Positions 44,093-55,125 of a stretch of 64,000 nt of DNA are shown here, one piece after another. The position numbers were made by a program, and so were the translations under genes. The notes beneath the pieces were generated by a model that worked only from the letters and a program-made list of their open reading frames with translations, was not told where the DNA came from and ran no database searches. Numbering within the stretch: the stretch's first letter is position 1; every line of letters begins with the position of its first letter. This DNA is from Limnephilus marmoratus (taxonomy: Eukaryota; Arthropoda; Insecta; Trichoptera; Limnephilidae): positions 43,016,962-43,080,961 of the forward strand of contig OU862928.1 in NCBI GenBank assembly GCA_917880885.1. Direction: 5' to 3'.

Positions 44093-44751
44093 TAGAGATG
44101 AAACGGATAGTTGTTTGGTCGGATACCGGATATCCGGCAAGCTGCGAGGCCGGATGGCCGGATATCCGGCGGCCGGATACTCGGCCCATTGTCTCATTTC
44201 ATGTCAGGTGTCGGTTGCCCTTGTGAGTATTCGTAAGTGATCGCGAAAATATTCTCTTTGATAAGAAGAAGAACAAGAGGTATATTAGTGCTTCAATGTC
44301 ACAATGTCAGTATTTAATCATTTCAATAATCTCTGTTTTTTTACGATTTTTAGTTCACTATAATGGTGATTGTGATTAGTTAATCATGTTAATTTAAGTT
44401 TTCCCTACTCTGCGAGGTTTTTGTAAGTTTTTACTAAAAAATTTTAGTTTAGATATTTACTATTTATGTATTTATCATTAGAGTGAATATCTCAGAAGAA
44501 AATTTTAGATTTTTGGAAGGCCTTATGGGTTTTTTGTAACCTTTTCGACTTTAAATAAAAGCCGTCATAATTATAAGCCATTTTGTTGATATTTACCTCA
44601 CAAAGATTAATGTATTGCATTTTATTATAGGAAATTGTGGTAGTTTTTTAATATCCGGTATCCTGCCGGATATTGAGTTACTAACCGGTATCCGACCGGA
44701 TAGTAAATTTAGGCCGGATAGGCCGGATACCGGATATCCGTTTCATCTCTA
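44093..44751. mobile_element. hAT-type MITE (TAGAGATGAAACGG family)
   Basis: Ends TAGAGATGAAACGGATA and ATATCCGTTTCATCTCTA are inverted, within GTAGGGAC (44,085-44,092) and GTAGGGAT (44,752-44,759), an 8-bp duplication with one mismatch. Subterminal CCGGATATCCGG palindromes recur. Noncoding. Confidence 0.75.
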
Positions 44752-44752
44752 G

Positions 44753-44968
44753 TAGGGATGTTCCGATACTAGTAAATACGAGTAGGTACTCGATACTTTT
44801 GATTCGAAACCAAGTACTAATAGCATCGAATCAATCTTGCGATACTTACTCGGTATCGAAACAAATGTACTTAGTATCGAATAATCGCGTGTGACGTGTC
44901 TCGCATCTCTCGGTCTCGGCTCGGGTGAATTCGGAACTTCACCCGAGCCGAGAGAGCCGCCATTTCAC
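44753..44968. mobile_element. Fragment of a TAGGGATG element with hairpin
   Basis: It starts TAGGGATGTTCCGATACTAG and has many GTATCGA/TCGATAC repeats. An 18-bp-stem hairpin TCTCGGCTCGGGTGAA/TTCACCCGAGCCGAGA lies at about 44,918-44,955. The neighbouring TAGAGATG element inserted at its first bases. Confidence 0.55.
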
Positions 44969-44970
44969 GC

Positions 44971-45723
44971 TAGGGATGTTCCGATACCATCAAAGTATCG
45001 ATACCTACTCATATCATAGTACTCAAATCAAAATGAAAAAAAAAATGATAAAAAATGAAAAAAATGTATTAAAAAATGATGAAAAATGATGATGTCTGTC
45101 ACTGTCCAGTGAAGTCAGCGCTGTCAGCAGTGTTCAGCACAGCACACAGCAATATTTTTTTGCATCTCTGCCAAATAATCCTAAAATCACTAAACCAATC
45201 AAAACAAAACCATCCCATGGACACATTCCTAAATATTTTAATCCCTTATTGACAAAAGAGAAAGTAAATACAATTTTAAAACTGTTAAAAAAACCTTACG
45301 TATTTCCGAGAATGGCATATTACATCGCAATTGCAAGCAAAAGTGTAAACGAAAAGCTACTCGAATTCGGATAGTAAAAGTTTCAGTATACCAAAAGGTT
45401 CATACTGTTGATATTATTTTAAATGAGTGTAAAGGAATGGATTATACTTGTTGAGTGATTACTCACGCTTAACTTGATAAATGTAATAAAAAAAGATAAT
45501 TTTTGTTAAAAAAATGGTTAATTAATTACTTTACTTTTAATTTTTGCCCTTACTGTCCTTTAACATTTGCCTCGTTAGTTTCTTCATTAAAAAAATTCTA
45601 AAAGTATCGATATCAGTAAGTATCGATATATTATTAGTATTTGTATGAGTAAGTATCGAAAAATGATTTGAGTACTATGATATGAGTAGGTATCGATACT
45701 TTGATGGTATCGGAACATCCCTA
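44971..45723. mobile_element. Inverted-repeat element with 60-bp termini (TAGGGATG family)
   Basis: The terminal 60 bases (44,971-45,030 and 45,664-45,723) are perfect inverted repeats beginning TAGGGATGTTCCGATACC. The interior is AT-rich and noncoding, with a stretch of short repeats near 45,040-45,090. The ends resemble hAT-like MITEs, but no clean 8-bp duplication is visible. Confidence 0.75.
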
Positions 45724-45726
45724 ATT

Positions 45727-46012
45727 GGGAGGAGGAAGGTGGGGAAATACCTGGCTATTCAGATATAATAACCAAACACGGCTAAAGCCATTTCAAGCAA
45801 CGTTACAATTCTGAATGGTGGTCTTACACCAGGGCGATACTGAGAGTATCTTCTACTCTGGAACGTGCCGCAAATAAACCTTATATTATTTTAAATTATT
45901 AAATTGTGGAAACACAAATCAATCAAATAAAATTTATCCGCATACGCCGGGATTTGAACCCGCGACCTCAGAATCGCTAGTCGAGAGCCTTAACCTTCAA
46001 CCACAAAAGCTG
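45727..46012 (-). mobile_element. tRNA-derived SINE, copy B
   Basis: Equivalent of 8,340-8,625, with B box GGTTCAAATCC on the minus strand at 45,960-45,950 and a good A box. Body as in the other copies. Confidence 0.75.
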
Positions 46013-46225
46013 TCATTTATAAATAACATCAAATTTTATTGTAGGGGATTTCAATATTGATGAAAATTTTCAAAATATTCCCCAAATATTTCCAAAATAT
46101 TCCCCAAAAATATGCACCCATGAATTACATATAATATACCTATCGATCATTCTGCTGATTAGTCAGACATCTCCGAAAAATTTGATTTGAGAATGCAGTT
46201 ATATGTAAAAATGCACCCTCTATCT

Positions 46226-46762
46226 CCGTGGTCGACAAACTGCGGCCCGCGGGCTGCCTGCGGCCTGGATATTTGTGCATAGATATTTGTGCGGCCCGCA
46301 CATATTTTTTTTTCAAGTACAATTATACTATCCGTTTTTTTGCGGCCCGCACAAATATCTGCATTTTCTTTTTAAATATATATTTTTTCATGTACAATTA
46401 TACTTTTTTGTTATTTGTTTTTAGGGTGTTATGCCGTGTTGCGCTACCTCCTCCTTTAGTCAACGTTTCGGACAGCATTACAGTGTCCATCACTATCATA
46501 AGGGCAGATGTGATCACACTGTAACGCTGTCCACGTTGGCTAAAGGAGGAGGTAGCGCAACATGGCATAACACCCCAAAAACAAATAAGAAAAATACTTT
46601 TGGCCGTGAAAATCTAAAATCATATCTACAATTATACTATCCGGTTTTTTGCGGCCCGCACAAATATCTGCCGTTTTCTTTTTAAATATATATGTGTGCG
46701 GCCCGCGGTGATACCTCCCTTGTCCTATGTGGCCCTTGACCAGAAAAGTGTGACGACCGCTG
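46226..46762. mobile_element. hAT-type MITE with internal hairpin, copy B
   Basis: The left end CCGTGGTCGACAAACTGCGG and right end GTGTGACGACCGCTG lie within CTCTATCT (46,218-46,225; 46,763-46,770). It contains the 42-bp-arm hairpin (near 46,428-46,577) and GCGGCCCGCACA repeats. Better preserved at the left end than the copy A version. Confidence 0.8.
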
Positions 46763-47027
46763 CTCTATCTGATACAATACTCAGATTACTCATAAACACC
46801 ACAAAATCAATTATAACATTGTCACAAAAACTTGTAATGAATTAAACTCTCTAGCATATTTCAAAATGTCGTACTAATGTACCGGACCTTTATGCCTCCC
46901 GGTGTTATTCTACAGCTCATTTAATATGGTGAACATTGGAATATTGATTTCTTCATTATCTCAAAACCTAGTATTTAGAGATGTCTGACAAATCAACTGA
47001 ACGATCGATATAAGCAACGAAACTTAC

Positions 47028-47181
47028 TATTTGGCTGAAGACTCTGGGAATACTCCAAACATTCCTTCTTTACATCCTGGAGGCTGATTTCAATATCCAT
47101 ATACGGCATTTTCTCTGGAACTTCTTCCTGGAACCCAACTTCTGTCTTGATGGAAAAATTCTCTGCTTCGGGAATATGCAT
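47028..47181 (-). CDS. Orphan N-terminal exon of a zinc-finger-type gene, copy B
   Basis: It encodes MHIPEAENFSIKTEVGFQEE...DVKKECLEYSQSLQPN with an intact GTAAGT donor and the same 154-base length as 9,598-9,751. Substitutions relative to copy A include N to H at residue 2 and L to Q in the middle. The frame is open in both copies, which hints at retained or recently lost function. No downstream finger exon is visible. Confidence 0.6.
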
Positions 47182-47272
47182 GACACTGCTGTTTCTAATT
47201 TACTGGGCTCGGCTCAAAATAAAGTTGACCTGTAACTAAACATTTAATAATAATTAGTGGAGTGTGAGTGAG

Positions 47273-47922
47273 TTTTTTTTACATTAACTCCACACAGGAG
47301 GCCCTGACGAAAATAATTTCCATCAAGGCCTATGTCATCTATGAAGATGTTGTGTGGAGGGCTTTCTGAGGAGAGGAAGGAGTTATAGGAGGGACAAGTT
47401 GTAGAAACGATCAATTCTCATGTGACAAATGTCAACCATATACATATGTTGGGCGCGTGTTTGGTGTGTTTCCCGACTATGCACCGGTGCCAAGGGGATC
47501 AATGACGCTAGTTCCTAGGAGCATCTTCCATTGTCATACTGGTAGAAAAACGACAGCGTTCCACTTGACACCTGTGCTCTAAAGATTGCAATCCGTTTGT
47601 TGATATGGGGGAGAATCTATCAAACGAACCGCCCGTTTCTGTACAGAGTCGAGGTTTTGTTTTAGGTATTTTGGGGCTCCAGACCAGAGACGGCTGCCAA
47701 ATTTAACTGTGGGTTGCACTTGCGATATGTACAAGGTTACCAGTTGTGTACTATTAAAGCATCTGCGGGCCCTGTACAGTACGCCCAGTTTGTGGGAGGC
47801 TAACTTAACTCTGGCTTCGATGGAGCCCTCATATCTGAGCTGGTCACTTGCACTAAGTTTTTCTAGTTACACCAAGCATATCAATGGAGGGCCTGTTAAG
47901 AAGATTGCATCCGTTGAGACAA
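47273..47922 (-). mobile_element. 5'-truncated LINE 3' end, copy B
   Basis: Equivalent of 9,843-10,474, with the same GAGTGAG duplication (47,266-47,272; 47,923-47,929) and the 3' hairpin. A few small insertions (for example near 47,850) distinguish it. Confidence 0.88.
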
Positions 47923-48117
47923 GAGTGAGGTAGATGATGCTAAGAGACTAGAGACTAGAGTGAGATAGATGATGCAAGATGAGAGGGCGAATATGTGTGC
48001 GCAAGTTGGAATAAACGGCCATCGCTAATTTGGGTTTTACGGGTGACAGGTCAGGAATGTGTCTTATATTAAGGAGCACCTAACGATGGGCACATCGTTA
48101 CTGAAGACCTCTCAGAC

Positions 48118-48372
48118 CAAGGGCGGATTTAGGGAGGAGGGCACGGTGGCACGTGTCCCCCCTAGATGGTATTTTTGTGTACTGTGGAGATTCCATCACA
48201 GTACATACTTAGAAGCAAAAACTATCTTTATTAAACATTTCATTTTCTATTGTTTTGACACTTTTAAACCTTCCTATACATACTTGAACTTGTAGAAATA
48301 AACGTATTTGTTAATTTTTTGCCCGTCCGCTCCTTGTCTCCCTCCCAGAAAAAAATCCTGGATTCGCCCTTG
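48118..48372. mobile_element. hAT-type MITE (AAGGGCGGAT family), copy B
   Basis: Same TCTCAGAC duplication (48,110-48,117; 48,373-48,380) and termini as 10,670-10,925. Confidence 0.85.
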
Positions 48373-48500
48373 TCTCAGACGTTGGTAATATTGAACGACA
48401 AGTATCAGTTACTGTCTGTGCCTAAAAGTGCGGCGGCTTGTGAAACATTTACCGAAATTTTGAATGCAATATTTTGCATCAAATGCAAAAAATTGGACTT

Positions 48501-48502
<2 letters not shown>

Positions 48503-48533
<31 letters not shown>

Positions 48534-49603
48534 TTCAGTGGTATTAATTTACCTAGAAATTTAGGAGGTAGAGGTGTAGTCAAAATAACATCTTTGAAAC
48601 ACAATCAGGTAGAAATTTTTTCCATAGGAAAGCTAATAGCTCAGAAATGCACAAAATAATTTGCAAGGCAGATAGAAACATTACTCCATTAAATTTATAT
48701 GACGAGAATGCCAACATTCTTATAAATACTAATCAGGAATTATTAGATTCCTGGTCAAATAAAATTATTCATGCAAAACACTTCAATTATCTCAACCAAA
48801 CGTATGTTGACAAACTTTCGTCAAACAAATGGTTGAGTATTGGAGAGTTGAGCGCAGAAATAGAAGGATTTATGCTTGCCATTCAAGATAGAGTCATTAA
48901 TACTAAAAATTATAGAAAGCATATAATCAAAGATATAAATCAAATTGATGATTTATGTAGAAAATGTTTGGCTTTTCCTGAAACTATAGAACATATTATA
49001 TCGGGATGTTCTATATTAGCGCCGTCCGAATATACATTTAGGCACAATCAGGTTTTAAAAATAATTCACCAAAGTTTGGTAATTAAACATAACTTGATTG
49101 ACTGCCGTAATATAGTACCATATTATGAATATGAACCAAATTCATTTTTAGAAAATGAATTTTATAAAATATATTATGATAAAACTATACTAACAGACAG
49201 AACAATTAGTCATAATAGACCAGATATAGTTTTACATGACAAAATTAAAAAAATAACTTATATCATTGATGTAGCTATTCCAAATTCCTGTAATATTCAA
49301 AAAACTGTTTCTGAAAAAATAAGAAAATACACAGATTTAGGAAATGAGATTAAAAGAATTTGGCATTCTCGGACTATAAAAATATTACCATTTGTTATTT
49401 CGGCCACTGGCATAATACCTAGGAATCTGATTCAAAATTTAAGTATATTAGATTTGTCAAAAAATTTGTATATAAAAATGCAAAAAGCAGTAATTTTAAA
49501 TACATGTAGGATTACAAAAGATTTTTTAAATATTTATATTGAGGGATCAGTAGGATTTATAGGTTCAATTAGAAATGCCACAGAGCCGAACCCTCTGATA
49601 TGA
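48503..49603 (+). mobile_element. RLE-type LINE (R4/Dong-like) C-terminal part in a (TAA)n repeat
   Basis: After about ten TAA units a frame reads INLPRNLGGRGVVKI, shifts near 48,650, and continues to 49,603. It has a CX2CX8HX4C zinc motif (CRKCLAFPETIEHIISGC) and then RPD-X14-D (RPDIVLHDKI...D), the signature of the restriction-like endonuclease of R2/R4/Dong/NeSL LINEs. The reverse transcriptase is missing. Dong elements are known to target TAA repeats, which fits the 5' junction. It is absent from copy A. Confidence 0.8.
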
Positions 49604-50168
49604 AAATATCTGGAGTCGGTGAATTATATTCCCATTTGGTCTCTAGTAGGTTGACATGTTGTTCTTGTATTGTTTTGTATTTATAATACTTATATAGTGC
49701 AATTGCATAGCGTGGATTCACTAGATGATCATTTGGGGAAGTGTATGAAAGGGTTTAGTTTTTCCTTCTTTTTTTTTTTTTTTTTTTTTTGGGGGGGAAA
49801 ATTTAACCCGGACATTTAAATCTGGTGCGTAAAAACATGTAGGATTACAAAAGATTTTTTAAATATTTATATTGAGGGATCAGTAGGATTTATAGGTTCA
49901 ATTAGAAATGCCACAGAGCCGAACCCTCTGATATGAAAATATCTGGAGTCGGTGAATTATATTCCCATTTGGTCTCTAGTAGGTTGACATGTTGTTCTTG
50001 TATTGTTTTGTATTTATAATACTTATATAGTGCAATTGCATAGCGTGGATTCACTAGATGATCATTTGGGGAAGTGTATGAAAGGGTTTAGTTTTTCCTT
50101 CTTTTTTTTTTTTTTTTTTTTTTTGGGGGGGAAAATTTAACCCGGACATTTAAATCTGGTGCGTAAAA
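49502..50168 (+). repeat. 333-bp tandem duplication with T22-G7 tracts
   Basis: CATGTAGGATTACAAAAG starts both units (49,503 and 49,836). Each covers the last 100 bases of the RLE LINE frame and its 3' UTR, including a T run of about 22 followed by seven G, and ends GGTGCGTAAAAA. The units look identical. Confidence 0.92.
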
Positions 50169-50169
50169 A

Positions 50170-51725
50170 TTCCAGGATGTGGGGAGGATAGTGCAATCCC
50201 ACACGTCCCATAAAGTTGTACATATTTACACAACAGATAAAGTAAAAAAAAAATAAATAGAACAAACAAATGTAAAAGACATAAGCGATAATAGAAATAA
50301 AATAAATAATCAATTATAATGTAGGACGTGGTCTGGAGTGAGCTCGGGCCCAGCGCTCGCTCAGGCGTGGCGCTTGGTGCTGGAAGGCTGCGATCACCAC
50401 TGTGTTATCGGAAGCCATTAGCCGCATCCTGGCTCCAGTGACCCGGTGTCTCATCAGACCGGCGAATCCGTGTAGTCCTAGCTCCGTAAACATTGAAGAT
50501 GCGCTGCTGTATCTTCTGTATCCAAATATAATTCTGCAAGCATCATTATATTGGATCCGGAGTCGTTCTATTGAGCTGGTACGGTAGTGACACCATGTTT
50601 CACATGTATATAGGTTAGTGCAAAATGCATTGAACAATGTTTTTTTTTACATTGTTACTGCATTTGAAGAATCTTCGGGCAATCATATTAGACAGTATAC
50701 TGATACTTCTCCGCTGTCGTTCAATATCACCGTCATCCGAGAGGTCTTCAGTAATAATGTGTCCCAAGTATTTTACATTCTTAGATGCGTTTATGTTTTC
50801 CTCATTAAGTTTTACAGGGAGCATTGTCTCGGGATTTTTTCCATGGTGGAATGCAATTAGTTCCGTCTTCTTGGGGTTGTACATCATGTTGTGGTCATTT
50901 GCATATTCTTCACAGATTTTTAATAATGTTCTCAACCCCTTGATCGACGGAGCTAGGAGAATCATGTCGTCCGCATAACTTATGTGATTTAGGCATAAGT
51001 TATTAATACGACAGCCCGCCCTGGTGTCCAGGCGATTTGATAATTCGTCCATGTATACATTGAACAGGATTGGGGACATACACCCTCCTTGCCTTACTCC
51101 TGATCGCAAATATATCGGTTGGGAGTACATACTTGCCCACCGTACAACGTTTTCCTGCTGAGAGTGCCATCGGGATAGTGTGTTGATATACATAGTAGGT
51201 ATATTTCTAGCTTTCAATTTCTCCCATAAGGTTTTATGACAGACCCTGTCGAACGCTTTGCTCAGATCTAAGAAGCATCCGTATACAGTAGTTTTTCGTT
51301 TCTTGTAATATTCTATTATTTGCTTAGCGGAGTATATTGCCATATTAGTGGATAATCTGTACTTAAAGCCCATCTGATTGTGTTTAGAATTGAGTTTACC
51401 TTCTATTTCAATCAGAATTACCCTTTCAAATAGTCTTGCAATTATAGTTGCCAGGGATATTGGCCGGTAGTTGCTGGAGTTGGTCATATCGGGCTTTCCT
51501 GATTTCAGGATCGGGGTTATAATGGTTTTCGTCATTGCACTCGGTAAATGGTTGTGTTTGAGGATTGCATTGAACAGAATGTTTAGTAGTTTAGGTATGT
51601 ATCTACCTCCGTACCTTATGTGTTCAATACTTAAACTATCATGTCCCGGAGATTTACCGGCCTTAGTAGCTTTGATGGCCTTCATTATATTATTTTCAGA
51701 GAGGAAGACGTTTTGTCCATCATAT
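50170..51725 (-). mobile_element. LINE reverse transcriptase, frameshifted
   Basis: The minus-strand frame 51,685-50,615 (356 residues) has KAGKSPGHDSLSIEHIRY, NYRPISLATIIARLFERV, GCFLDLSKAFDRV, SGVRQGGCMSPILFNVYMDE and catalytic ISYADDMILL. A shift in a T run near 50,640 moves to the frame 50,637-50,314 with the C-terminus (RHRVTGARMRLMAS). It is 5'-truncated before the palm N-terminus. The 16.4-kb fragment is the same group. Clade not assigned. Confidence 0.85.
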
Positions 51726-51727
51726 TT

Positions 51728-51872
51728 TTAAAAACAATCAATGTTCAAAATCCCCAAATTGGGGAGAGCAAAATATCAAATTCCCCGCAAATTCCCCACA
51801 AGTTTCCTCATAATTCTACCTCCAAAATAAAACTAAATTCTATTGAAAATAGCATTTTTTATTTAAAAATTT
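51728..51872 (+). repeat. Third copy of a CCCCAAATTGGGG-containing segment
   Basis: CAATGTTCAAAATCCCCAAA and the following 120 bases match 11,704-11,782 plus 12,125-12,170 and 53,754-53,880. It lies within the copy B nest, so it is a separate dispersed copy. Confidence 0.7.
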
Positions 51873-52997
51873 GAATTTTAGAGTAATTAAGGTGAATCAA
51901 GAGGTTTTTTCTAAAAAAATATTCGTATTAAGCATGTCCAGTGATTTCGAAAGTTTACCATTTTTTTTGTATAGTTTGACATTGGCTTGAGTTTCATTTC
52001 AGTCTAAATAAGCATGCGCATGAAAATAGTTGTTTCTTGAAAAATTTGTTGAAACGAAGTGTTAATTCCATAATCTGTTCCTAAAAGCGAGGCGTTTAGG
52101 GGAACAATTACCGATTATTGAAATAATACCAGTTGAACTTTGGTATTACTTAGGCTAGCTTTACACTCATAAGTAAAATTTACGACTTAACGTAAGTTTT
52201 TGACAATTACTCACAGGAGCGTTTACATATGCATCCGACTTGTGGTAATTAATGCTCACGGAAGTTCAACCTATGTAAATGCTCATGCGACAGTTTACAT
52301 CTGTAAATTTATTTGCGGTAAGATGACTTCCCGTCAAAAACGATCCTGCTTCTGTCAAATTTACGCGATTTTGTCAATAAAGGCGAAACGACCCAAATAA
52401 AGGCGGTTAAAGACAGAAATTAATGGGAATCTTTGATTTAATCTGAGTGACAGCTTCCTGACAGCAACCGACTTCGAATTCAAATACGTAATGTTAAAAA
52501 CAGAAACATTGAGATTAGAAAGGATTTGGCCGATAACTGAATCGAAGGATGCTCATTTTCAGAAAACTTAAATAAGTGTAAATAAGTAAGTACTAGTTTT
52601 AAAAGAAAGACATACTACGAAAACAACTATCTTTTAATTTTTGACATCTAGTAACGGGCGCATTTTGGTACAATTTCTTGCGGCAAGTCTCTCAACTTAT
52701 CAAACTGATTTTATAAGCTGTGAGAAGGCGGGAAGTTTGCGCGGACGCGATTAGACCTGTCAATATCTCGCGAAAGAACAGCTTCTGTAACTTGCTATAA
52801 ATTACGTTAAGTGAATTTTGGTGTCGTTTACGTTGGTAATTTGGCCACAAACCGCTTACGTGGGCGATTTACGGGAAAAAAACTTACGGAAAAGCTAGCC
52901 TTAGTCAACCTATTCACAAGGCGGAAGGCGGCGGTCAATTCCAGTGTTCCATTCATTAGAAAAGTAGGAGCGTTTGAATATTGATATAAAAATGTGA
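51873..52997. other. Spacer with possible MITE
   Basis: TTAGGCTAGCTTTACAC at 52,148 and AAAAGCTAGCCTTA at 52,889 are loosely inverted, suggesting a MITE of about 750 bp. The right part is shared with copy A (11,055-11,516). No gene seen. Confidence 0.4.
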
Positions 52998-53581
52998 GGG
53001 AGGAATGCAGATCCGGGCACAGTTTGGAAATTTAATAAAAAGGCACTTTCTAGATGAGAAAAGTGTGGAAAAGCAGAATAAAACAAAAATTAAGGCGCGC
53101 TCGGCAAAATTGAGGGAGATACAACCGTTCAAAGTATTTAAAATTTCACTTTACAAACTGATATTGACAGTTCGCCCGCGTCCGCCCGCCATTTTTTTTA
53201 TAACCTAATACGCTAAACATGGTTTGTGATAGAAAAGAAAGTGCCCCCTTCGTAGCGCCTGCTCGCGTCACGGCAAAAAAACATCCCAGTTTTCGAGTGG
53301 TTTAGCGGCTACGCTAGGTTTGTGTAATATGGTTTGTGATTTTGGCGTACTATTAATTCTGTATTAGGTCTGGGATCCAACATAAGCAATGAAAACATGG
53401 CGAACGAACTGTCAATATCAGTTCGCGAAGTGAATTTTTAAATACTTTGAACGGTTGTATCTCCCTCAATTTTGCCGAGCGCGCCTTAATTTATTTTTTA
53501 TTCATCTTCTCCACACTTTTCTCATCTAGAAAGTGCCTTTTTATTAAATTTCCAAACTGTGCCCGGATCTGCATTTCACCC
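52998..53581. mobile_element. Foldback element with ~172-bp arms
   Basis: It is flanked by AAATGTGA (52,990-52,997; 53,582-53,589), and copy A shows the single site at 11,509-11,516. Arms about 53,004-53,176 and 53,404-53,575 are inverted (CAGATCCGGGCACAGTTTGG...). The centre contains two direct ATGGTTTGTGAT segments. Noncoding. An arm-only relative is at 13,932-14,157. Confidence 0.88.
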
Positions 53582-54403
53582 AAATGTGATGATTATTAGT
53601 TGCTGCTATCAATAAATAATAAAGAAAAATAAATATTATTACCTATTTTATTATTTTACACTGGTGATAAAATAACAAATCAAGCAAAGGAGACGCCAAA
53701 TTTGACAGTGACAAACAGTGTTGCCAATGCTTATGTTCTAAAATACCCGCAATAAATGTTCAAAATCCCCAAATTGGGGAGAGCAAAATATCAAATTCCC
53801 CGCAAATTCCCCACAAGTTTCCTCATAATTCTATCTCCAAAATAAAACTAAATTCTATTGAAAATAGCATTTTTTATTTATGAAAATTGATTAAACATAT
53901 TATTACATACCATGATGACATGACATTTAAAAAAAATCATTTCGGCGTGCCGATAAATTGTCTAGTAGGAAAAAAAGACACAAATAAATTTTTTATTTGT
54001 TTTTGGAGTGTTACGCCGTGTTGCGCTACCTCCTCCTTTAACCAATATAAATTGGTAATATAATCATACATACGGTGTGCCAGGTAGTGCTAGGAGAAAA
54101 AAAACTGAAAAAGACGATGAATTTAAATGAAACAAAAAGAGTTAGTTGAAGAAAAGAAGATAAAGTAGCATTTTAGTGTTACAATATAATTTTAACCTAA
54201 TTTAAAAATTAATTTCGGTTTTTAAACAGTGGAGTTACTTTATCAACAACATGAATGTAATGAATTATTAACGAAATAAGCATAATACAGGTGATGTAAA
54301 ATGATAACCTCCTTTCATCAATTACTGCATCATGCTTTTTGTATTAACATTTTGTTTGAAAGATTAAACTTCAAACTTCCTCCTTCTTTTTCAACCCCGG
54401 GTA

Positions 54404-55057
54404 AAGTTCGGTTTAGGGGCGGCATTCCTAGATAATAAAACTAGTTATTTTTATACTAACTATGGGCCGGAAAATCCGAATCTGAAAGAATTAGGCGTCG
54501 GCAAGCAATATTAACTGAATTACACGACTTTAAAATTTTTTATAAACACAAAGGAAAACAAGCCATTTTGAATGCATTGACATGCATTGACACTACAAGT
54601 CATAGAAAAACAAGAAAGATATTACACCACATAAAATTAAGTGTTGCCATTAAGCAATAATATCAATAACTAATTTAAGTAATTATTTTTTATAAATTTT
54701 ACTCACTTTTGTATCTTATGGTTAGGTTAGGTTAGGTTTACGTAACATGGTTTGTGATACAAAAGTGAGTAAAATTTATAAAAAATAATTACTTAAATTA
54801 GTTATTGATATTATTGCTTAATGGCAACACTTAATTTTATGTGGTGTAACATCTTTCTTGTTTTTCTATGACTTGTAGTGTCAAAATGCATTGAAAATGG
54901 CTTGTTTTCCTGTGTTTGTATAGAAAATTTTAAAGTCGTGTAATTCAGTTAATATTGCTTGCCGACGCCTAATTCTTTCAGATTCGGATTTTCAGGCTCA
55001 TAATTAGTATATATAAAAAAAATTTATCTAGGACTATCGCCCCTAAACCGAATTTTT
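54404..55057. repeat. ~300-bp-arm inverted repeat with TTAGG loop
   Basis: Arms about 54,404-54,715 and 54,756-55,057 are closely complementary (GGTTTAGGGGCG...CGCCCCTAAACC outermost, ACTCACTTTTGTATC innermost). The 40-base loop contains three perfect TTAGG units (54,722-54,736) and AACATGGTTTGTGAT, which also occurs at the centre of the 52,998 element. Confidence 0.88.
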
Positions 55058-55125
55058 TCCAAAATAAAAATGTTATTACTGTAGATTAACAACAATATAT
55101 TGAACAGTTAGTTTCTAAATTTCAG

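Larger units (their letters stand above)
33271..54394 (+). repeat. Block duplication, copy B
   Basis: This is the direct partner of 1-12,719. It is longer because it carries a 3-kb hAT element, a foldback insertion, about 4 kb of LINE sequence (48,503-52,500) and a 584-bp inverted-repeat element. It also retains about 1.9 kb of the HEPN/ankyrin-like locus (39,660-41,580) that copy A lacks. Several insertions are flanked by target duplications whose empty sites are visible in the other copy. Confidence 0.9.

Noticed and set aside
48503..48532. (TAA)n as an ordinary microsatellite only
   Set aside because: It sits exactly at the 5' junction of an RLE-type LINE, so it is better read as that element's target.
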